A stretch of 64,000 nucleotides of DNA from Hydra vulgaris (lineage: Eukaryota > Cnidaria > Hydrozoa > Anthoathecata > Hydridae): positions 22,224,001-22,288,000 of the forward strand of contig NC_088926.1 in assembly GCF_038396675.1 (NCBI RefSeq), written 5' to 3'. Shown piece after piece: positions 54,017-64,000 of this stretch; positions within the stretch are counted from its first letter, which is position 1, and each line of letters opens with the position of its first letter. Under the pieces are notes generated by a model, which saw nothing but the letters and a program-made list of their open reading frames with translations, was not told the origin of the DNA and did no database searches. A program made the position numbers and the translations under genes.

Positions 54017-54156
54017 GCAGCCTTGGTGTAGTGGTTAGAGCCATATATGCATTGGTAAGGAAGAAGCTTCCTGAAAGAACTTCCTGGTTAAATGCTCTAT
54101 GATAAGACCGTTAGGATTTCTTGGAGCAAGTAAATAATTAAAAGAAAAAAAAAAAA
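54017..54156 (+). mobile_element. SINE family 1, internally deleted
   Basis: Head GCAGCCTTGGTGTAGTGG TTAGAGC, then directly the middle (GGTAAGGAAGAAGC, TGGTTAAATGC) and tail (ATGATAAGACCGTTAGGATT, TTGGAGCA) with a poly-A. The B box region is missing. Confidence 0.82.
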
Positions 54157-54293
54157 CCTTGCCAAAACCTACTTTGATTGGAGCCTGAAACAACTAAAAC
54201 GTTAAAACTTGTGCAACCTCAATGGTAAGAGCGTAACCGTAATTACGTAATCTAATTACGTAATCGTTTACTGAATTTTTCATTATTGCTATT

Positions 54294-54553
54294 CTAAACT
54301 AAATTTATATTCATTGATATGTTTCAAATTTCACTAAATAATATTTTAGTGTTCAAATTTCATTAAATAATATTTTAAAAAGTTATGATTATGTAAAGTT
54401 TATAACCCATCAGTTTGAAGGGTTTGTAACCCTCTTAGTTTGAAGGGTTTATATACTTTACATGGAAAAACTTTACATAGAAACTTTTTAACACTAAAAT
54501 GTATACATTGATAAAATTTAAGATTTATTGATGAATATAAATTTAGTTTCAAA
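54294..54553. repeat. Inverted-repeat (MITE-like) element
   Basis: AAACTAAATTTATATTCAT at the left end is repeated inverted at the right end; ATTTTAGTGTT also pairs. The centre holds two direct copies of AGTTTGAAGGGTTT. Confidence 0.7.
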
Positions 54554-56481
54554 TATCAACTATTTGTTTTTTAACATTTTATGCTTTATGTTTAAATGTA
54601 GAAAAAATTTGTCATCCAAAGGTATTTATAATATTCTTTATTGTTGAAAAACCTAAAAACAAATATAATCTTTGTATAAATAACAATCATATTGTCTTGT
54701 TCTGCTTAAAAAAAGGGGAAAATGATTTCTTGTCTATCTTTAGAAAAATAAGGCTATTTTTACGAGGTAGAAAACAGATAACGAGTAAAAAAAGTGACAA
54801 ACACCATAAAAAGACACAACCTTAGCAGAGGTTTATTTTGAAATAGATTTTATAGATTGTTTTCAGGAGAGGTCAGTAGTAAAAGATAGAACGAAGAAAC
54901 AAAGAGTTGCATGGATATTTAAAACTTTCAAACTGTAACGAAAACTATTTTTTGTGCCCTAGGTGTACAGGGTGCAGATAGATATACTTCTGTACACCTA
55001 TACTTTTAAGTTGCCAACTAATTCTAAATTTCTAAAAAGGTTTTTTTAGACGTTTTCATATTTATTTATTTTAAATCTAAAAAACACCAAAAACTAATAT
55101 TTTTTTGATTAATTTTTTTTTTTTAATGTATAAAATAAAACTTTTTTCAAACAGTTTTTGAGACGTTCATAATGGTGGAAAAACTGGCTTTAATTGAATA
55201 ACTTTGTGACATAATATCTTCTGTTATATTCAAATTTTTTTTTAATGAATTCTTGCATTATATTACTTTATTCTGATTAACATATACATTTTTTATTAAA
55301 GGGCTTATTTAAAATTTATTCACGAATTATTTCAAATTTCTTTGAAATAATATGTAGTTGAAGTTAACATATGAACTAATTTAAGAGGATTGAACAGGAA
55401 TATTTAAAATCATTTCTGAAGCATACTTTGTATACCCTACAAATGTCAGGCACAAATTATTAGCCAATATACAGAAATGGCGTTTCAAAGTTTCCCTATA
55501 TTATGAAAATTAAGTATTAAAAAAATAGATTTAAAGTTTTTTAAAGTAAAATCATATTTAATGCCTAAGAGAAAGGTGACCATGACAACCAGAAATGTAT
55601 GTCCTACTAGTTTTGTTTGAATTATGTTTATCATGAAACCCTTCGGCTGCTGATCTTAACTTTTTTTATACTCCTTTGTGCTAACTTTCAATTCATTTAC
55701 TTTACAAAAGAATTGTCAAACCGAATAAATTCCATTACTGTTAACTACTCACTCAAATGCAATTTCTTTAAAACATTTGAAATATCTTTAGGTATTCAAG
55801 TGGTTACGCAGTATAAAAGTAATAAAATTCGATCAAGAATTAGAAAAAACTAAGTTATTAAGCAAAATAAACAAACAAAATTTTTATTAAAGTTTATTCT
55901 TTGTAGGATCATCTACAAACAATGTTAAAAACGCTTGAAGCAACTCTCAAACAAAAATTGAATGATGTACATTACGATAAAACTCTACAAACCAGTGGCA
56001 AATACTTATTATTTGCGCTTAATAGATAATCATCATCACTGTGATAAATTTAAAAAAAAGTGTTAAATAATAAAATTTTGTTTTTTTGCAAGAATTTTTT
56101 TTTAATCAAACTATTTTAGGATGAGTTAATCATTAGTTTTGCAAGTCATAACAATCTATAACCGAATTTCGTAAGATGAGGCTCTATCAAATTTGTAAAG
56201 CAATGATCCATTTGCTTTTTAGTTTCCAATGGCCAACTTTTTTACAAAGCCTCATTTATCGTTAAAAAATTTTTATTTTTGTGATAAAGACATTAGGAGC
56301 TTCTGGATGTTGAGTTGAATTATGCGGTACTTTTTGGTGCAAAAAACTTATTGCCTTATTATTTTAGTGTGCGTGTTTGACAAAGCCAAACCTTGTATTT
56401 TGAGTTTTCACACTAGTTGAAGCTTTGTTTAAAACTTTATAGCACTTTTTACCATTGAAATGGTTTGCTGCTGCAGTTAAT
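54554..56481. other. AT-rich stretch, no recognised gene
   Basis: A 78-codon ORF at 55617-55853 has no recognisable motif. A 13-bp palindrome flanks 54955-55000 (AGGTGTACAG / CTGTACACCT). Confidence 0.45.
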
Positions 56482-56624
56482 GATTTTGCAGATTAACTTT
56501 CATATATTTTTTTGACAATCATTGCGATGTTCTTCTTTATTTTGGCTTTTTTTCTCATACCGAACTTGGTTAAAAATATCGCAATGACTGTCAAAAAAAC
56601 AGCTGAAATTTAATCTGCAAAATC
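56482..56624. mobile_element. 143-bp MITE-like inverted repeat
   Basis: Arms of about 50 bp, GATTTTGCAGATTAA and inverse, also pairing TTTTTTTGACAATCATTGCG with its partner. No target duplication found. Confidence 0.72.
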
Positions 56625-56633
56625 AAGAATATC

Positions 56634-56636
<3 letters not shown>

Positions 56637-56720
<84 letters not shown>
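56637..56720. repeat. (TA)n microsatellite
   Basis: TA tract with one TTA break. Confidence 0.95.
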
Positions 56721-56722
<2 letters not shown>

Positions 56723-57353
56723 TTACATGGTCATTTTTAATTTTATCATTGTTTCGATGGGAAAAAAATAACCAGTTGACAAAAGACGTGTTGAAAACCT
56801 CTAAAACAAGCTCATATTTGCTGGAATTTTTGAGAATCTTTAAAATTGTCCAACAACAACGATAATTTTCCCATGATAATTTATGATTTTAAAAGTGGGT
56901 TTTCTTCAAAAATATAGGCTTAAACATCAATATTAACATTATTGTTAACAATAAAACTGCATTGCTCGTAAGTTTATAGTCTATAGCTGCGTTTATCAAT
57001 AGCATGTTTAAAGTACTTTTTGAAAAAAGCCTAAACAGCAGTAAATGTTACGTGAAATAGAGGCTGGGCTTGTTATTATGAAATATTATATATAAACTAT
57101 GGAAATCTATAAAAAATATAAAAATATATATAATAGGTATACAGCTATAATGAAAATACTAATATACCGATTAAAATTTTTTTTTATCTAAAAGTAAACA
57201 AAAAAAAAACAACTATATTTTATAAACTCTGAATAAATTAAATCTCTACTGTTGTAATTAATGTTTAAGATTTAATAAAGCAAATAAAACAGAAACAAGT
57301 TTTCAATTTTTTTCCCAATGTATTTTTATATGTTATATATATGTATTATAATG

Positions 57354-57452
57354 TTATATATATGGATCTTCAGCAGTAAATGAACCAGAATAACTTGTAT
57401 TACGTCTTAAATCTTCTATATCAGTTGGTTCTTGTGCACCAGATATCAAAAT
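57354..57452 (-). pseudogene. UBE3C-like exon: ISGAQ segment
   Basis: The acceptor AATTTCTTATAG precedes ATTTTGATATCTGG at 57452. Reads ILISGAQEPTDIEDLRRNTS then YSGSFTAEDPYI and a TAA inside TA-rich DNA. This is the LISGAQ block of UBE3C. No donor was found, and the FW that normally follows is absent. Confidence 0.8.
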
Positions 57453-58087
57453 CTATAAGAAATTTTTAATAAAAAAACAAACAATATAAGTTATTGATTA
57501 ATAATTAATTAAGTTAATTAAGTTATAAAATTAGTATTAAGTTTAAATTAGAAATAACTTAAAAAACTGAAAGCTTTTTAAATGTTATTTTCAGATGTTA
57601 ACTTATAAATGTCATTTTATTCGACAAGTAATAAAATATAAAAAAATTATAAGCGTAGTATCAAAAATATATATGAAGCACAAAATTAGAAATTTAAATA
57701 ATATTCTTCTTAGGTAGAAAATATACTAAAAGCAACATATTTAAGTTTAATTGATCCTGATCTCAAAATGTGTTTATTTTTAAACAAATGTGATTATTTT
57801 TAAACAAATAAAAAGAGAGAAAAAAAAAAAAAATATATATATATATATATATTGAGTTTGTATAAATTTTTGAATATTATTTGAATATATATAAAAACTT
57901 TCAAATTTTATCTTAAATACTTTTATCAATTTTTATATGCATTTATTTATTGATGCACTCCATCAAATCAACCATCAAAAACAAACAGAAAAACTGACTT
58001 TATATAAAAAATTAAGAATTTATATTATTTTAAAGATAATAATATCAATATGACTTAGCACATTTAATTGTAAAATACAGGGCCGGA

Positions 58088-58810
58088 TTAGAACATTTTT
58101 AGGCCTGGGGCTGTAAGTATAGGAGTGCCTAATGTGGCGGTGAGGTAAAAATGCCGAGCGTAAGCGATGCTAAACCCGGGGGTCAGTGGGCCGGAGGCCT
58201 CAGCCGGGGGGTTTGGGGGGCCATGTTGGTATGATAAAAACCCATCTGCACTTTTGCTGATATGCTCACGCAGGTCGTCAGTTATAATCCACTCAGCCAC
58301 ATCGGTGTTGACAGTGTGGGTCGTCAGAGCCAGGGGTAACACTGCTGAGATAGTTGAGATGCTTGAACTTGCTGTAGCTGAGTCTGCTGAGACACTATTA
58401 GAATTACCTGGAACTGGTGCTGACATAGTTAGTGAGTTTGAACTCGCTGAATTACCTGTAACTGGTGCTGACATAAATGAGTTTGAACTCGCTGTAGCTG
58501 AGTCTGCTGAGACACTATTAGAATTACCTGGAACTGGTGCTGACATAAATGAGTTTGAACTCGCTGAACTATCTGGAACTGGTGCTGACATAAATGAGTT
58601 TGAACTCGCTGAACTATCTGGAACTGGTGCTGACATAAATGAGTTTGAACTCGCTGTAGCTGAGTCTGCAGGGACACTATTAGCACTACCTGGAACTGGT
58701 GCTGACATTATTGACATAGTTAGTGAATTTGAACTCGCTCTCGCTGTAGCTGATACCGAGACACTACTTGCAGTATTACAAAACTCAGTCATTTTTTTAT
58801 TTTTATTCAA
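58088..58810 (-). pseudogene. hAT transposase N-terminus with Ser/Ala-rich repeats
   Basis: A 240-codon ORF starting MNKNKKMTEFCNTASSVSVS. Residues about 20-160 are low-complexity repeats of a 15-residue unit, ASSNSFMSAPVPDSS, from a 45-bp tandem array. After it comes NTDVAEWIITDDLREHI, which resembles the W-x-x-x-I-T-x-x-LRE segment preceding the zinc-finger region in many hAT transposases. The remaining residues translate the subterminal GC-rich repeat and are not genuine. The catalytic domain is deleted. The antisense ORF at 58167-58904 is a shadow of the repeat. Confidence 0.65.
58390..58720. repeat. 45-bp tandem repeat array
   Basis: About seven imperfect copies containing GGTGCTGACATAAATGAG and TTTGAACTCGCTG. 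Some are longer, with an inserted GTAGCTGAGTCTGCTGAGAC block. Confidence 0.9.
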
Positions 58811-58977
58811 TAATTCATTTATAATTGAATCTCATTCTTCTTTTTTTGCATTTTGTCCCAACCGCTCAGGCCGCTCCTTTTCATTTTTTATTTTAATTTT
58901 GTAAACGAATGAGCAATGCTGTAATTTTCTGCGGTAACGGAAGTGATCATAAAATAAAATAAAATAAAAAAAATTAT

Positions 58978-59318
58978 GATGTTTTAATGTTTGAGAACAT
59001 TCAAGTTTATTTATGTTTCCATCTATGTCCGCACAACTATTAGTTTTTTAAATAGACGCTAAAAAATTAACTTCGTGACATAAATTTTCTTATCAAATAG
59101 GTTTTATAAGAGAGTGCTTTAAAATCATTTACTAATATAATTGTTTTTTCTTTAAAAGGTTTTTACATCAACGAATGCTTTAAAAGCATTCTCTTATAAA
59201 ACCTATTTAATTAAAAAATTTATGTCACGAAGTTAATTTTTTTAGCGTTTTTTTTAAAAACTGATAGTTGTGCGGACATAGATGGAAACATAAATAACTT
59301 GAATGTTCTCAAAACATC
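58978..59318. mobile_element. Fold-back element nested in the hAT
   Basis: Arms of about 130 bp: GATGTTTT, then GAGAACATTCAAG, CATCTATGTCCGCACAACTA, AATTAACTTCGTGACATAAA and AATAGGTTTTATAAGAGA, with the mirror set on the right. Central spacer about 60 bp. The left side has an extra AATGTTT. Confidence 0.9.
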
Positions 59319-59591
59319 TTTATGCGGGAAGATAATTTAAAAAATATTTGCGAATACCAAAAATCCGCCAAATATACGAAGATAGAGATATAGTATATCT
59401 CTATTCATTTATTTATTCACAACGCCTCCGCAGCTCCCAATAAATTGATTTAAAAAAACTGAGAAACAGGAATATTTATCTGGTTCCCTAAAAAAAAAAA
59501 AAAAGTCGCGGGCCTTAGGGCCAATTTTTTTTATAAGGGCCTGGGGCTGCAGCCCCATCCGCCCCCGGCTTAATACGGCCATGGTAAAATA

Positions 59592-61061
59592 TGATAGATG
59601 CAAAAGTAAAAAAAATCTACTTTTACTATACAAAGTAGTGTGATATCATTATTATCTTATGAAATCTTTTCTATAACATGAATAATTGTATTTTTAGAAC
59701 AACCTAATAAAGTATAATTGTTTAATTTAAAATGTTATTAGGTCAAAAAAAAAAAAGGTACTTTAGAGATATGAGACAAAATACTTATTAAAAATATTGG
59801 AGAATTTGTATGATATTTTTTAAATTTGCTGAACTTAACAGTAACTATAGTGTAAAACTAACTTAACTATTATTGGTAAATTATAAATAGAGTAATTTTA
59901 ATGAATCTATTATAGTTATAACATATTTCCATAAATATATCCGGCATAAGTGCTAAGAGAGCATCAAAGAGATAGGCAAACAACTTTAGGTCACCTTGTT
60001 CAAAAGAATCCAGGGAGCTGCTGGTTTCAGTAGCATCGTATAGATCACAAACAAAGAGCTTGGTTTTAAAAATATTTCACTGGTTCAACACATCCTTGGC
60101 TACAATTACCACCTAGTGATCTCAACCCATAAAGATCTAGGGTAATTCGCTCATTAAATCATTTCTATGAAGATATTCCCACTCCTCACCAATCTGTTAA
60201 TTTTAAAGCCGGTAGAAGGTTGTCACAACTCTGGTTAAAACTAAAACAGCTTTGTCTGTTTAATCATCTTTCATCTAACATTTCAATGGGAAAGCTGGAC
60301 ACCTTATGATAACGATGTTAAGAAAGTGGAACGTATGCTCATTGCTCTTTAGTCAGAGGGAGCAATATTTTGGTACATTGTTCTCAAAACACTTCATAAT
60401 AAAAGATCCTTCAAAAAACTAGCAGGATTATGTTTAAGGAAACATTGTTGTTTATAAAATCATATTGTTCATGAAATTTTTAACTATTTGTGACACCTGC
60501 ACTCTCAATACAAGTTAGTAAAATTTTCATTATTTGTTTTTAAATGCATATGATTTAAAAGATAATTACAATTTATTTTACGTGGTTCTTATGATGGCTT
60601 TAGTGGAATAATAGAGATTTTAAGTTCTAAGCTATTTAAAAGACCAATTCCTTATTATGGGTGCAATGCACATATTTTGAACTTTGTTTTTAAAAAAATG
60701 GTAATTTTTCATTAGCCAACGCCAAAAAAATCAAATGCTAAAACTAATTTTAAGCTTAAAAGGAAACTAAAGAAAAGTTACTACAGCACTACCCGAATTT
60801 ACAGCTATAGAATTATTAAAAATTTAAATTCCAAAAATCAAAAATCATAAAAAAAAAAAAATCAAATTTTGTTTGAATTGAAAAGTAAAATTGTAGCACA
60901 GTTAAGAGCATTTTAATGTATTATAGGCTTTGTCATTGATTTCTCTGACACTTAAGTCTTTATGGATGCTAGTGCAGAATGTAAAGATTGAATATAAAGC
61001 ACTGTGCACGTTAGCAAAAAAATGCATTTTTTAAAATAATTACAAAGAAAAACTATTGGAC
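59592..61061. other. Intron-like AT-rich stretch, one possible exon
   Basis: On the minus strand around 60065-59915 there is an open segment LFVCDLYDATETSSSLDSFE and GDLKLFAYLFDALLALMPDI with protein-like composition. It has no recognised family and no clear splice sites. Nothing else was seen. Confidence 0.35.
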
Positions 61062-61151
61062 ATGCAGTTCTCTTTGATCAAAGATCTGAAACCATTCTAT
61101 ATTTATAACATCGGACAAGCCAGAGCAAAAAGCGTTGCAGTGCTATTGTAT
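61062..61151 (-). pseudogene. UBE3C-like exon with in-frame TAG
   Basis: Thirty codons between GGTAAAG and GTCCAA: I-Q-stop-HCNAFCSGLSDV, then INIEWFQIFDQRELH. Phase 0 at both ends, fitting the neighbouring exons. The stop replaces a residue that is Gln in UBE3C. Confidence 0.75.
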
Positions 61152-61249
61152 CTTTACCAAATTTAAAATACTTATTTTAAGATTAATTTACAAATACGAA
61201 TTATAATAAAAAGTAAAACTAAATTGAAATCAAGTACAATTTTACTGAC

Positions 61250-61348
61250 TTGTTTATTCAACCTGTAATCAGCCATAAGGTGAATGTATTCAATTTTATT
61301 AGAATTAGTAACAGATATATCTTTTCCAATTGACTTAAACTCGAGAAC
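61250..61348 (-). pseudogene. UBE3C-like exon: GKDI/YIHLMADYR segment
   Basis: The acceptor TTCTTTTTAAAG precedes 61348 and the donor GTCAGT follows 61250. 33 codons: VLEFKSIGKDISVTNSNKIE then YIHLMADYRLNKQ, a hallmark HECT N-lobe stretch. Phase 0 to phase 0. Confidence 0.85.
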
Positions 61349-61409
61349 CTTTAAAAAGAATTAAAATAAGTATTATTAAAACTAAAATAAACAAATATCT
61401 ATTAATAAG

Positions 61410-61475
61410 GCGTTTTAACTGTGGCTACAACTCTCTCTCTCAACTCTTTTACTGCAAATCAGAAGTCTTGAGCAC
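61410..61475 (-). mobile_element. SINE family 2 fragment
   Basis: GTGGCTACAACTCTCTCTCT resembles 2080-2110 in the same orientation. Confidence 0.45.
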
Positions 61476-62614
61476 TGCTAATGCTTCACAGCATATTTTT
61501 TAATACAAAGTGTTAGCATACATTAACAAGTGCTAACACAAAGTGTTAACATGTTAAAACATTTTAACAACATTTTTAAATATATTTTTAAATATATTTA
61601 TATTTAATATGTAAATAACTGTTAAGCAATCAATATGTACTAGCAGATGAAAAAACAAACAAACAAAGAAACCTCTGATACATAAAGTGGATGAAGGCGC
61701 TTTGTTATAAAATAATAATTCACACAAAGAGTATTCACACAATATATTTGCACTTTATAAAACTACGCAACTTAAAGTAAAAAAACAATTGTTCATAAAA
61801 CTATAAAATAGTTGTTATTAACATGTGTCATGTAGAGCATTAAAAATAAAAATATACAAATATATTTAAGCATATAAACTATTAAAATGATATCTTTAGA
61901 ACCGTTTAATATGATAATAATCTTTTGCTAATCTATTGCAAATGAAAAACTGTTCATATGCAATAGATTAAGTTCTAGAGAAGTAAAAGAATTTTTTCCA
62001 AGTTTCATGTTCAAATTTTGGTAGCGTTAATAAGTGCCTAATATTTTTAATCTCATGTATACTCTATTAAAAGTAATTAATAAAACTGTTTATTAATTAC
62101 TTTCAAAAGAGTATACACAATATCAGAATTTTTGAGTTAAATTTTCAATTAACGATTTTTGTTGTGCTGTTAAGTCAATTAAAATTATGTTAATGGTAAC
62201 AGTTAAAAGTGATTTAATAATACTAAGAATATTTAACAGAACTAATAATGAAAGTGATAATTCTTATTATAAAAAATTGTGGATTACATTAATAAAACAT
62301 TGATAATTAAATTTCCAAAAATTTTTTCTTTCTTCCATAACCTATATTCCTTAAGCACCAGAGCAAAATTTAATAATTTAATAACCTACAAAAACGATAC
62401 AAAATATTTAAAAATCCTACTTTTGTTTCTCCATATTTATTGTTTGTTACAAAAAACTTAATGAGATTTCCCCCACAACTTTTTTATAATTTTTTAAATA
62501 TGTTAAATTTCTAAAATAAGATTTACAAAACTCTATAAAATTTTATTTAAATTCCATAAAATTGAAAGTGTTTTTTATTAAAAATTATAAAACATTACTG
62601 TGTAACCAACATAC
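61476..62614. other. Intron-like AT-rich stretch
   Basis: The expected exon for the segment between the second and third recognised UBE3C-like exons was searched for here and not found. A hairpin near 61920-61970 (AATCTATTGCA / TGCAATAGATT) is visible. Confidence 0.5.
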
Positions 62615-62900
62615 TGGTATAATTCAGGATCTAATGATTCCAGATGATAAATGTCAACAGCTAAAACATCTTTATTTAATAACTTACACAAAAAAAAAAA
62701 AATTAGCTAAAGGTAATTCCAACATCATAGATTCAAATATAACTTTTCCCAACATTCGCCCAAGAAAATGTAAATGCTTTAAATAATCTGGATATATAAG
62801 ACTTATACCAGGGTTAGCATAGAGAAGTTGCTGTGAAGTTGTTTTAAAAAAGCCGATGCTTGGATAAAAGCCACTGCGAAGAAGTTGTGACATATATTCT
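62615..62900 (-). pseudogene. UBE3C-like exon: FFKTT to DIYHLESLDPELY segment
   Basis: The acceptor TTCATCTTAG precedes 62900 and the donor GTATGT follows 62615. Reads EYMSQLLRSGFYPSIGFFKT, LLYANPG, HLHFLGRMLGKVIFESMMLE, LPLANFFF, then in the shifted frame KLLNKDVLAVDIYHLESLDP ELY. The shift is exactly at a run of 13 T (about 62691-62703); 12 T would restore the frame. A GTAAGT within the run's flank could be mistaken for a donor, but coding continues past it. Confidence 0.85.
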
Positions 62901-63378
62901 CTAAGATGAATATCTTAATCATTAAATAAAGTAACAAAAAATTGAATCAGTGCCATATGCAAAGACGCAATCACCATTTTTATTTATTATTGTAGTTAAA
63001 AACTTTAGTGACAGTGAAAAAAAAAAAAAATTAAATAACAAGTTTCATTTAAATTATGAGCTCATGTTACAATACAATTAGAAACTGTATTAAATATAAC
63101 TATGCATCTATTAATAACATATTTTACATAAAGTATATGAATAAAACTTATATTGTTACTAAGAGCAACACCAATATACTGACACTATACCGTTAAATAA
63201 AAATTATCAAAGTAACTTATTTAGACTGCTCATAAAACTTTACATTATTAAACCAAGTTATTTTCACAAATATAAACATATCTTTTTTTATTTATTATAT
63301 AACATATTCGCTGTATCAAGTTCTATGAGCCACTATAGTCAAGGAGAACACATTTTTAACATTGTTTGAAATCTATAC
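62901..63378. other. Intron-like AT-rich stretch
   Basis: No recognised exon. The Gly-rich segment that UBE3C has at this point was not found. Confidence 0.5.
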
Positions 63379-63597
63379 CTGCTCATCCAAGCCTTGTGCA
63401 TTAATCATAAGTATTCTGATAACTATTTAAACATCATCTGCTCGATCCTGTGAGACTTGGTCATAGGCATTTTGATATAGATATTTTCTGTTTACTGTAA
63501 TGTTGATACTATGCGATGGTAAAACATTTTGAAATGTATTTTGACTCTCGCTTTCTTATTCTCAGACAAAATACGTTGATAGATCTTTTGTAAATAA
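63379..63597 (-). pseudogene. UBE3C-like exon: INITVNRKYLY to INAQGLDE segment
   Basis: The donor CAG/GTATAG is at 63379. Reads [12 protein letters not shown], then in another frame SINITVNRKYLYQNAYDQVS, a TAA, and IRILMINAQGLDEQ. These are the beginning of the UBE3C HECT domain. The 5' limit is approximate and lies beside (TA)n. Confidence 0.75.
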
Positions 63598-63599
63598 AT

Positions 63600-64000
<401 letters not shown>

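Larger units (their letters stand above)
58078..59583 (-). mobile_element. hAT element, deletion derivative (1.5 kb)
   Basis: The left end CAGGGCCGGATTAGAAC matches the inverted right end CATGGCCGTATTAAGC. GTAAAATA is duplicated exactly outside both ends (58070-58077 and 59584-59591). The subterminal GGCCTGGGGCTG also pairs. A CA start, an 8-bp duplication and the CAGGGCCG terminus are hAT features. It keeps only an N-terminal coding piece and contains a nested fold-back. It sits in an intron of the UBE3C-like gene. Confidence 0.93.
57354..63597 (-). pseudogene. UBE3C-like: UBE3C-like HECT E3 ubiquitin ligase gene, disrupted
   Basis: Five separated minus-strand exons encode, in the correct order, HECT-domain segments most like UBE3C. 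HECT ligases accept ubiquitin on a C-lobe cysteine and pass it to substrates. Exons: 63597-63379, 62900-62615, 61348-61250, 61151-61062, 57452-57354. Splice acceptors and donors are visible for most. Defects: TAA in the first exon, a 13-T run in the second that shifts the frame, TAG in the fourth, absence of the short GGG-type segment between the first two exons and of the segment between the second and third. The protein stops at DPYI, far short of the catalytic cysteine lobe. A hAT element lies in the last intron. It is either an unprocessed partial duplicate or a misassembled gene. Confidence 0.75.

Noticed and set aside
55617..55853. 78-codon ORF as a small membrane protein
   Set aside because: No recognisable motif, no splice context, and a length expected by chance in this composition.
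58167..58904. Plus-strand 245-codon ORF rich in Glu/Leu/Ala
   Set aside because: It is antisense to the hAT N-terminal ORF; the 45-bp period keeps both strands open.
62682..62687. GTAAGT as the donor of the UBE3C-like exon
   Set aside because: Coding for KLLNKDV and DIYHLESLDP continues straight through it; the break is better explained by the adjacent T run, and GTATGT at 62614 is the likelier donor.

Overview
This window looks like animal nuclear DNA, most likely from Hydra or a close hydrozoan relative. That is an inference from strong AT richness, very many long (TA)n tracts, tRNA-derived SINEs, a BEL/Pao retrotransposon, mariner/Tc1/hAT elements, an integrase-plus-OTU element, and split genes with GT-AG introns. 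There is no sign of bacterial operons, ribosome binding sites, rRNA or CRISPR.

Layout. 1-1290: decayed non-LTR retrotransposon (minus), then SINEs and (TA)n to about 3.3 kb. 4055-8808: one large inverted-repeat element with a perfect 8-bp target duplication. It carries a nested mariner, a nested Tc1-like element and in-frame 42-bp tandem repeats. 10.5-13.6 kb: two LINE 3' ends and a SINE. 14.7-19.7 kb: a TA-flanked MITE, a DDE-type transposase pseudogene and two short hAT-type MITEs with perfect 8-bp duplications. 20-31 kb is mostly unassignable AT-rich sequence with a LINE 3' end and a Tc1-like pseudogene containing a fold-back. 31.8-36.5 kb: a hAT-like transposase relic, then a Ginger/Gypsy-type integrase followed by an OTU-type cysteine protease ORF. 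39412-45363: a nearly complete BEL/Pao retrotransposon with LTRs, primer binding site, purine tract and 5-bp target duplication. 46.5-49.2 kb: a host-type multi-exon gene (minus) for a multi-pass membrane protein, interrupted by stops and one frameshift. 49893-51196: another Tc1-like element. 52508-53605: an unassigned inverted-repeat element with two huge palindromes. 57.35-63.6 kb: separated exons of a HECT ubiquitin ligase of UBE3C type (minus), also disrupted, with a 1.5-kb hAT derivative in one intron. The right edge is (TA)n.

No gene here is clearly intact. The transposase and polyprotein ORFs are relics at different stages of decay; the BEL/Pao element is the freshest, needing two frameshifts and one nonsense change to explain its breaks. 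The two host-type genes keep splice sites but carry in-frame TAA/TAG codons, so they are either unprocessed pseudogenes or real genes with assembly errors.
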